22,861 nucleotides of DNA from a virus. Below the pieces are notes generated by a model. The model was not told the DNA's origin and ran no database searches. It saw only the letters and a list, made by a program, of their open reading frames with translations. This document shows, piece after piece, positions 15,062 through 21,127 of this stretch (positions are counted from its first letter, which is position 1; every line of letters begins with the position of its first letter). The translations under genes and the position numbers were made by a program. The stretch lies in IMG/VR virus record IMGVR_UViG_3300028920_000280, positions 1-22,861 of that record; one strand, given 5' to 3'.

Positions 15062-15480
15062 TCTGGCACCGGCTCCCCTTTGGCCTCGTACTCGGCCCGG
15101 ATTTGGACCTTGGATGCCTCCCACCGGGCCTTCTGCTCGGCATCGCGAGCCTTGCGGCGGGTCTTGATTGCCTCGACGTCTTCGAGGGTCCGGGGCTCGA
15201 TCTCGGACTCGCCCAGACCCTGGTCGTCGGCGTGACGGCTGGGACCGTCGTAGTCCGGCTTACCAGCGAGCTTGTAGCAAGCCGAGTGGTAGAGCGCGAA
15301 ACTGTCCGGCCCATCGCTGATGTCGATGGATCCCAATCCGCCGTGGACACGTCCGTACCCGTCATACGTGCCACGCAGCACGGAGCCGTCTTCACCGACG
15401 ATGACAACCTGGCCCATCCAGTCGTCGCCCTCTTTAGCAGATTCGCCGCAGCACTTGCATTCCCAGGAAAAACAACCCAT
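15049..15480 (-). CDS. MGCFSW-family small protein with N-terminal Cys motif
   Basis: A 143-aa protein. I take ATG 15480, giving the typical N-terminus MGCFSWECKCCGESAKEG; a GTG one codon earlier is possible, but GGGAG lies 7 bases before the ATG. The start overlaps the preceding stop as TGATG. The first 15 residues carry four cysteines (C3, C8, C10, C11) and GQVVIVGEDGSVLRGTYDGY follows, then a YHSACYKL stretch. Together this fits an uncharacterised family seen in bacteria and phages that begins MGCFSW and ends its core with a His/Cys pair, probably zinc-binding. The last 50 residues are a charged helix (AIKTRRKARDAEQKARWEAS). Function is unknown. Confidence 0.75.
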   Translation of the reverse strand: MGCFSWECKCCGESAKEGDDWMGQVVIVGEDGSVLRGTYDGYGRVHGGLGSIDISDGPDSFALYHSACYKLAGKPDYDGPSRHADDQGLGESEIEPRTLEDVEAIKTRRKARDAEQKARWEASKVQIRAEYEAKGEPVPEWLM

Positions 15481-15677
15481 CACAGCACTCCCATGTCCTG
15501 GAGGTAGACCTCCAACAAGTCGGCCGTCTCGTGATCGAGATCGGCGTGGAGGATGTCGTACTCCTCCCAGTCCACCGCCCCATCCTCGTAACGGCAGGAC
15601 TCGACGGTCCCGCAGATGTCGGCCACAAGGCCAACGAGGTTGTTGTGGAGGGTGGTGGAAGTGGAGGAAGTGTTCAC
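15480..15677 (-). CDS. Hypothetical small acidic protein
   Basis: A 65-aa frame starting at GTG 15677 (MNTSSTSTTLHNNLVGLVAD) and ending DLLEVYLQDMGVL. It is acidic in its second half (EDGAVDWEEYDILHADLDHE) and matches no family I know. AGGAG lies only two bases before the GTG, too close for normal use. A strong promoter puts the expected RNA start one or two bases upstream of the GTG, so leaderless translation is plausible. The stop overlaps the next start (TGATG). Coding status rests on this tight packing and the promoter. Confidence 0.6.
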   Translation of the reverse strand: MNTSSTSTTLHNNLVGLVADICGTVESCRYEDGAVDWEEYDILHADLDHETADLLEVYLQDMGVL

Positions 15678-15684
15678 AGCTCCT

Positions 15685-15712
15685 AGTATAAGTAGGTGAA
15701 CTGGATTGTCAA
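15685..15712 (-). promoter_or_regulatory. Strong sigma70-type promoter downstream of nrdJ
   Basis: On the minus strand TTGACA (15712..15707, perfect) and TATACT (15690..15685, five of six) are separated by 16 bases, in the 45-base gap between the nrdJ stop and GTG 15677. Expected RNA start is about 15678, at the start codon. It should drive the small-gene group independently of the tail operon. It is the sister of the promoter at 14209..14236. Confidence 0.75.
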
Positions 15713-15722
15713 GGGAGAAAGA

Positions 15723-18700
15723 TCAGCACTTCGAGTAGCCGCAGCTGGCGCACTCCTCGCACCCGCCTGCCCGGTACAACGTCGCGCTGTGGCACTCGGG
15801 GCAGATGTCCGGGGGACGGAGGGAGGGGGGACCGGAAGCCTCGCAGCCGCATCCCGCCGCCACGAGGAGCCGCTCCAAAGCCTTCGCGACGGCATCCGGG
15901 ACCGAGAAGACCTTCTCCGGTCCAAACCCCGCAGGATCACCGCCCTGGATGCCCTGGAGCTGGTCTATGACGAGCTGCACCCGCCGGGTCGGAGTCACGT
16001 GGCTGTCCACCCGGAGCAGCAGGGAGATGAGCCTCGCAATGGCTTCCCGGTCGGCAGCCATGATGGTACCGCTCCGGGACACGTCCAACCAGACCTCGAA
16101 GGGCTCGTCCGTTTCCGGGTCGTACCCGAGCTTGACGTTCAGTTTCCCGACCGACGTCTGGACGGACACGGCGCGCATCGAGTAGGTGTCCTTCGGGATG
16201 GGGTGGACCTCCGGAGTGGCCTGCACCGTCTCGACCTTGTGCAGAACCTGCTTGTCCCGGCTCAGATCCCGGTAGACCGTCCCGCCCTTGCAGCCCAAAT
16301 AGTACATCCGCCGGTAGAACTGGTCGACCTGGAACACCGTGTAGGTGTGGGGCAGGTTGCTGGTCTTGCTGATCGAGGAATCCACCCAGCGCTGGATGGC
16401 TGCCTGCGTCTCGGCGTGGTCCTCCGGGGTCATGTCCATGGCCGACACGAACCAGTCCGGCAAGTCGAGCTGGAGGTTGCCGGCCGCGAGCCAATCCCGC
16501 AGGGGTGCGGCCATCTCCTTGTGCCGGCCCAGCCGACCCTCGCGCTCCCACTCCAGCCACGGGTACGCCTCCATGCCCGTGGAGGTGTCCATCATCGTCC
16601 CCACCGTCCCGGTCGGGGCCTGGCTCAGAGCGGTGACGTTCCGCATCCCGTTCTCCGCGATCTGCAACTGGAGGGATTCCGGCAGGGTCTTGATGAAACC
16701 GCTCTCGACCAGCTTCGCAGGATCGCACGCCGGGAACATGCCCTTCTCCTTTGCCAGCTGGACGGAGGTCTCGTAGGCGTTGACGCAGATGAACTTGTAG
16801 AGGCTGTCGAGGAACTCCAGGCACTCCGGGTTGGCCCCGTACCGGATGTGGCACCGGATGAGCATCTCCCCAAGACCCATGGTGCCGAGACCGATCCTTC
16901 GCTCGGATTGCTGCTGCTCGGCCTGCTGGGGAAAGGGCACCCGTGCTATGTCGATCACGTCGTCGAGGAACCTCACGCCGAGGCGTATCGTTTCAAGCAA
17001 ACCGTCCCAGTCGACGTCGGCAGGCTCCCGCATCCCGGAGCCGGTGAGGTGCCGGGCCAGGTTCAGGTGCCCCAGGTTGCAGACGGACCAAGGAGGAATG
17101 CCCTGCTCGCCGCAGGGATTGGAACAGTAGATGATCCCTTTCTCGTAGTAGTACGAGTTGGACATCCTGTTGTAGCGACCGACGAAAAACAACCCCGGCT
17201 CCGCGCTCGCGTGGGCGGCGTGGACGATCCGGTCCCACAGCTCCGCAGCCTTCAACGTGCGGACCACACGAACCGGGTAGCCCTTCCCCTTCCACTTGTA
17301 GATGTCCCCGTCCCACTCGGTATCGTATGCCGGGTGGTCGGTCTCCGGAAAGATCAGATTCCAATCTTCATCGCGCGTCACGGCCTCCATGAACTCGTCG
17401 GAGACGGCCACCGACAAGTTTGCCCCTTCGAGCCGGCCACCTTCGCGCTTGGCGTCGATGAAGTCAAGGATGTCCGGGTGCCAGTCGTAGTGCATGAGCA
17501 TCAGCGCGCCCTGCCGTGAGCCGCCCTGCTCGATCAAAGTCGTCGCGAACGCGTACAGCTCGGACCAGCACACCGATCCGCTGCTTCGCCCGTTCACGCC
17601 CTTCACATAGGAGTACTTCGGGCGCAGGCTCATCAGCGGTACACCGACACCGCCGCCGCGAGACATGATTTCTGTAAGGTGGTTGAGCGTCTCGATGATC
17701 CCGGACCTCGAATCGTGCGGTGCGGGCAGAACGAAGCACTGCTTGGTCAGGTAGCCTCGCCCGATGGTCATGGTGTGGGTTTCGCCTTCGACGCAGCAAT
17801 AGACCTTCTCCACTCGCCCCGTGGCTTTCACGGATCTGACCTGAACCGTATGCCCCCTGCCTGTCTTCTTCTTGGCTACGAACAGACGCTTGTGGTCCGA
17901 ACGAAGCAGATCGAACCCGTTGACGAAGCACCTCCGGATACGAACCACGTAGCACGGATCGTAATCCTCCCCGAAGTTGCTGCCTTTCCCCCTCAGCACC
18001 TTCGGAGGTCCGACAACCAACCCGGCTCGCGGAGCCCGCTTCGCCAGACCGCGCAGCGTTTCAAGGGAGGACTGCGTGATGGCGACTACTCCGGTTTTCT
18101 CCACATAGCCGTCTGTCGCTATGAGTCCGGAGATGAACCCTCGAAGATAGCTGGGCGACAACCGAGAATCTGGCAAGTCCTTCCACTCAGCCTTGCAACC
18201 CGTGACGTGGACACGTCCATCCTCTTTCTCCGTGACCTCGAAGCGTTCGTCGGATTCAAACCACCGACGAAGCTCCTTCTTCGGGCCAAACAGGTCCACT
18301 CGGGACTTGTGGGCGGACGTGATCGTTCCGTCTCCGAACACGATCCCGTGCCTGATTCCCTCGGCGTAATCCGGACCACCGACTTCGAGAGACGCGGGGT
18401 TCAGAGGCACCGAAAGCCCCTCCAGATCGAGAGTCTTGACCGTACGAAGCTCGTCCTTCCGCCTGCCAGCCACTAGCCACTCGTGTTCCGCCGTCGCATG
18501 AATCACGTCGCCATTGACAAAAGTGACCGCGAACAGTTCCTGCTCGCCGTAGCACGCGAACTCCGCAGGGCGGAACACGCCGCCTCGGGAGAGCACACGG
18601 GCCACCTTGCCTTCCAAATGCTTGATCGGCCACACACCGTCTTCGGTATGCACCAGGGTGTCCCCGCTCACGCAGTTGTACGGAGTCAGGAACTCCTGCA

Positions 18701-19082
18701 CCCCCGCCCCGGCCCATATCCTTCCGGCCGGAACGAAACGTTGCGAGACCAGGCGCTCGTTGAACTTGTCGCGCCACGGAAACGGATCCCCTTCGGCGGC
18801 AGCCACCGCCGACGCCACGCGGGAACAACCCGCCTGGAAATCCTCGACGGGCAGGTCGACCTGCTCCCACGGAAGGGTCAACACCTCCTCGGTCGGCTCC
18901 AGCTGCACCACGACCTTCTGCGCCTCGGACGAGACCGAAACCAGCCGGCCGAGGTATCGCTTGGAAACCTTCGTGTCCGGGCAGACGACGACCCTCTGCC
19001 CTGCTTCCAGGTGGTTGTGGTCGTGGTCCTTGGCCGCGTACCTGTCCAGAAAAATCAGCTGTCCCAGCTCGCTCAGCGCCAT
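15723..19082 (-). CDS. nrdJ: Class II (adenosylcobalamin-dependent) ribonucleotide reductase, intein-containing
   Basis: An 1119-aa precursor that would give an 807-aa enzyme after protein splicing. It makes deoxynucleotides from ribonucleotides for phage DNA synthesis. All expected active-site residues are visible: redox Cys 449 (CFVLPAPHDS), the NPCGE motif with Asn 655, thiyl Cys 657 and Glu 659, and second redox Cys 668 (CNLGHLNL). GGGVGVPL follows Cys 449, and QAPTGTVGTMMD lies near the expected phosphate loop. The C-terminus carries CPEC, then CEECASCGYSKC, the swinging cysteine tail typical of B12-type enzymes. No B-subunit gene is seen, as expected for class II. Residues about 24 to 84 form an extra beta-rich, KOW/SH3-like insertion (AGQRVVVCPDTKVSKRYLGR). 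The start at ATG 19082 has GGAGG seven bases upstream. The gene lies, unusually, between tail tube and tail chaperone genes. Confidence 0.95.
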   Translation of the reverse strand: MALSELGQLIFLDRYAAKDHDHNHLEAGQRVVVCPDTKVSKRYLGRLVSVSSEAQKVVVQLEPTEEVLTLPWEQVDLPVEDFQAGCSRVASAVAAAEGDPFPWRDKFNERLVSQRFVPAGRIWAGAGVQEFLTPYNCVSGDTLVHTEDGVWPIKHLEGKVARVLSRGGVFRPAEFACYGEQELFAVTFVNGDVIHATAEHEWLVAGRRKDELRTVKTLDLEGLSVPLNPASLEVGGPDYAEGIRHGIVFGDGTITSAHKSRVDLFGPKKELRRWFESDERFEVTEKEDGRVHVTGCKAEWKDLPDSRLSPSYLRGFISGLIATDGYVEKTGVVAITQSSLETLRGLAKRAPRAGLVVGPPKVLRGKGSNFGEDYDPCYVVRIRRCFVNGFDLLRSDHKRLFVAKKKTGRGHTVQVRSVKATGRVEKVYCCVEGETHTMTIGRGYLTKQCFVLPAPHDSRSGIIETLNHLTEIMSRGGGVGVPLMSLRPKYSYVKGVNGRSSGSVCWSELYAFATTLIEQGGSRQGALMLMHYDWHPDILDFIDAKREGGRLEGANLSVAVSDEFMEAVTRDEDWNLIFPETDHPAYDTEWDGDIYKWKGKGYPVRVVRTLKAAELWDRIVHAAHASAEPGLFFVGRYNRMSNSYYYEKGIIYCSNPCGEQGIPPWSVCNLGHLNLARHLTGSGMREPADVDWDGLLETIRLGVRFLDDVIDIARVPFPQQAEQQQSERRIGLGTMGLGEMLIRCHIRYGANPECLEFLDSLYKFICVNAYETSVQLAKEKGMFPACDPAKLVESGFIKTLPESLQLQIAENGMRNVTALSQAPTGTVGTMMDTSTGMEAYPWLEWEREGRLGRHKEMAAPLRDWLAAGNLQLDLPDWFVSAMDMTPEDHAETQAAIQRWVDSSISKTSNLPHTYTVFQVDQFYRRMYYLGCKGGTVYRDLSRDKQVLHKVETVQATPEVHPIPKDTYSMRAVSVQTSVGKLNVKLGYDPETDEPFEVWLDVSRSGTIMAADREAIARLISLLLRVDSHVTPTRRVQLVIDQLQGIQGGDPAGFGPEKVFSVPDAVAKALERLLVAAGCGCEASGPPSLRPPDICPECHSATLYRAGGCEECASCGYSKC
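17739..18674 (-). mobile_element. Intein with LAGLIDADG homing endonuclease inside NrdJ
   Basis: A 312-aa intein (precursor residues 137 to 448) interrupts TPYN/CFVLP immediately before redox Cys 449. Splicing block A starts CVSGDTLVHTEDG; block B is GDVIHATAEHEWLV with Thr 197 and His 200; block F is VYCCVEGETHTMTI with His 436. Two LAGLIDADG-type endonuclease blocks are present: HGIVFGDGT (245 to 253, Asp 251) and LRGFISGLIATDG (313 to 325, Asp 324), so the nuclease looks intact. The C-terminal block ends GYLTKQ followed by Cys: the usual His-Asn pair is Lys-Gln. Gln-ending inteins are known, for example in a viral reductase, but loss of both residues is uncommon. The endonuclease would cut intein-free nrdJ alleles and spread the element. 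Confidence 0.95.
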
Positions 19083-19143
19083 CCTCGTACCTCCGCAAGT
19101 GAGTGATGGAAGGCAGCCTACTAGAGCAAGAAACGGGCCTGCA

Positions 19144-19857
19144 TCAAAACTCGAAGGTCTTGTGCTCGACCATCTCGACGCTCATCTCCAGTTCGGAGAT
19201 GGAGACATCGCCGGACGACGCGTCGAAGTCGCCGTCCATCTTGTACCGGGAGGGCAGACAGCCGTAGAGGATGTAGACCTTGGCCGGGATGCGGGGGGCA
19301 AACTCGAACTGCGGGAATCCAAGCGCACCCAACACCCCCGCCGCCACCCCTATGCTTCCGGCCACCGACAATCCCGCCACTCCCCCGGTGATGGTAGCTC
19401 CGACGCCGGCCAGCCCCGCCCGGTACGCGGTGCCTTTCAGGTCCGCGTTCGGGTCCGCAAGCGGGTTGCCCATCATCCGGGAGAAGAAGTGGACGAGCAT
19501 CATCGTGCGCCTGGGCGTGACGCCGCCGGTCCGCATGCCGGGAACGATGCCGGCGGTGAACTCCTCCGGGTCTCCCTTCAGCGACGCCATGACCCAGTGC
19601 CAGAAGTCGCTGTCGTACCAGGTCACCCCCCGCTGGAGGGTGACGGGGCCGACACTGGCCCCGGTGACCACCTTCTTGTCGAAGATCCAGTTGGCTTCGT
19701 TGATGGTCTCCGTGGTCAGGCTGATCTCCGGACCGGATATGGAGGAAAAGCCGCCGAAGGGATTGAAAATGGGGAGGGCCAGCGTGCTGATGGGTGCGAC
19801 GTCAACCAGCCAGAACGGATACTGCTGGAGGTAGTCGAATGTCCAGCTGCGGGCCAT
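19144..19857 (-). CDS. Second tail-tube-like protein with a glycine-rich insertion
   Basis: A 237-aa protein starting MARSWTFDYLQQYPFWLVDV three bases after the first tube gene. It is a paralogue of that gene: both begin MAR, share a RGV motif preceding an aromatic-W stretch (QRGVTWYDSDFWHWV here), and end with GDFDASSGDVSISELEMSVE against GDLDASTADVSVAEADVAYE. This copy has an extra Gly/Ala/Val-rich segment at residues 146 to 180 (GLAGVGATITGGVAGLSVAG and on). Tube folds of the gp19 type are reused in contractile tails for the main tube and for initiator or adaptor rings next to the baseplate, and also in injection systems with several tube paralogues. Which of the two is the bulk tube is not decided by sequence. 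The insertion makes this one the likelier special ring. Confidence 0.82.
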   Translation of the reverse strand: MARSWTFDYLQQYPFWLVDVAPISTLALPIFNPFGGFSSISGPEISLTTETINEANWIFDKKVVTGASVGPVTLQRGVTWYDSDFWHWVMASLKGDPEEFTAGIVPGMRTGGVTPRRTMMLVHFFSRMMGNPLADPNADLKGTAYRAGLAGVGATITGGVAGLSVAGSIGVAAGVLGALGFPQFEFAPRIPAKVYILYGCLPSRYKMDGDFDASSGDVSISELEMSVEMVEHKTFEF

Positions 19858-19860
19858 GCC

Positions 19861-20415
19861 TCACGACGTGAAGTCTTCGATGGTGAAGTACTCGTAGGCG
19901 ACGTCGGCCTCGGCCACCGAGACGTCGGCCGTGGAGGCATCGAGGTCGCCGGCCGGCTTCACCCGGATCGGGAAAGCCTCCTTCACCGTGTACTCCCGAC
20001 GCGGGCTGAGTGTGGCCGGGTCCTGCACCTTCAAGGGAATATCGGACGCAGGGGTCCAGCCGGTCGGCAACCCTGCCCGGTGGAACTGGTAGATGGTCAC
20101 ATCGGCCCGATACGGTTCCCCAGTTGCAATCGTCCGGATCAACCACTGGTACATCCCGGTGTCGCCAAGCACCACACCCCTGGAGAACGTCAGATCCGCC
20201 GTGGTCGGCAGACCTGGGTACTTCTGGGTGAAGATGCTGTTCCCCTCGCGGTACTCGACCGCCTCCAGGGAATACTCCGGAGTCGTGATCGACGAAAAAC
20301 CTGCCTCCGTGAAGTTCGAGTTGGTGGGTACGAGCGGGTCTCCACCTCCCGGCAACAGCGCCTTCGCGTGGAACCGGAAGGAGTGGAACAGGTCTTCGTT
20401 TGCTGGTCTCGCCAT
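19861..20415 (-). CDS. Tail tube protein, gp19-like
   Basis: A 184-aa protein, the normal length for contractile tail tubes, starting at ATG 20415 (MARPANEDLFHSFRFHAKAL) with AGGAG about eight bases upstream. Features of the family are FRFHAKALL at the start, GFSSITTPEYSLEAVEYREG near residue 40, LTFSRGVVLGDTGMYQWL near 75, and a late IRVKPAGDLDASTADVSVAE beta hairpin. Tube monomers stack as hexamer rings inside the sheath. The gene sits after sheath and the 204-aa protein and just before its paralogue, fitting the standard order sheath-tube. Confidence 0.88.
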   Translation of the reverse strand: MARPANEDLFHSFRFHAKALLPGGGDPLVPTNSNFTEAGFSSITTPEYSLEAVEYREGNSIFTQKYPGLPTTADLTFSRGVVLGDTGMYQWLIRTIATGEPYRADVTIYQFHRAGLPTGWTPASDIPLKVQDPATLSPRREYTVKEAFPIRVKPAGDLDASTADVSVAEADVAYEYFTIEDFTS

Positions 20416-20459
20416 GGGTTGTCTCCTATGTTAGCACGCCCGTCCTAGAAGCTCCCGGC

Positions 20460-21074
20460 TCAGCTTTCCCGGCGAACCAGCAGGAACACTTCGCCGGCCA
20501 CGCCGCTGTCGGAACGACGGACGAAGAGTCCCTCGGTGGCACCCGGCACGGCCAGAGCACTGGCGTTCGGACCGGTTGCCGGATGGGAACCCACCAAGGC
20601 GCTGGCGATGGGACCGGCCAGCAGCGTTCCCGCCCCTGCTGCCTGCGTGTAGACATTGAGGGTGCTGCCGACGACCGCAGTCGAGACGAGCCCCCACGCC
20701 ATGACAACCCGGAACTTGAAGGGCAGACTGTCCACGGCGTAGACCTGGACGTCGTCCGGGGCACCGCCAACGCCTGCCGCGAAATCTGCCCGGAGGATGA
20801 CCAGCCCGGCAGCGATGTCTGCTGCCGCCACCGGGGCCATGTCCTGGGCCTGGACCGCCTGGGGCGGCGTCAGGAAGCCCGACGCGACCTCGGCTGCGGA
20901 GGGGGTGACGGAAACCGTCACGGTGCCCGCATCGAGGGCTTCGATCAAACCCTGCAAGGTGGACAGATCGGAAGCGTCGCGGGTAGTCGTGATCGACTCG
21001 CCGGCCGCGAGTTCCTTGTAGAAATCCCGCAGGTACACGGGGTCGGAGCTGATGTTCGTGACAACGAGCTGCAT
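20460..21074 (-). CDS. Virion-type protein of unknown function between sheath and tube genes
   Basis: A 204-aa protein starting at ATG 21074 (MQLVVTNISSDPVYLRDFYK) with a GGAGGAAA site five bases upstream. The N-terminal 65 residues (VTNISSDPVYLRDFYKELAA, then SLxxL-type helix, then GTVTVSV) form a small beta/alpha unit that I have seen in phage structural proteins. The middle is an Ala/Val-rich linker. The C-terminal third (LPFKFRVVMAWGLVSTAVVG, then NVYTQAAGAGTLLAG) looks like a beta-sandwich of decoration or appendage type. No signal peptide or catalytic motif is visible. Position between the sheath and tube genes suggests a virion component. The function is not known. Confidence 0.75.
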   Translation of the reverse strand: MQLVVTNISSDPVYLRDFYKELAAGESITTTRDASDLSTLQGLIEALDAGTVTVSVTPSAAEVASGFLTPPQAVQAQDMAPVAAADIAAGLVILRADFAAGVGGAPDDVQVYAVDSLPFKFRVVMAWGLVSTAVVGSTLNVYTQAAGAGTLLAGPIASALVGSHPATGPNASALAVPGATEGLFVRRSDSGVAGEVFLLVRRES

Positions 21075-21127
21075 GAGAGTTTCCTCCGGTCAGTGTGCTA
21101 GCTAGCCTACCTCATCCCGCAGTACGA

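Noticed and set aside
19083-19143. A promoter in the gap before nrdJ
   Set aside because: Only a weak TTGCTC-like box and no fitting -10 box are visible. The gap mainly holds the GGAGG ribosome site.
21097-21106. GCTAGCTAGC palindrome after the sheath gene
   Set aside because: A short self-complementary run without a loop, T-run or second copy. It could be an operator but nothing supports it.
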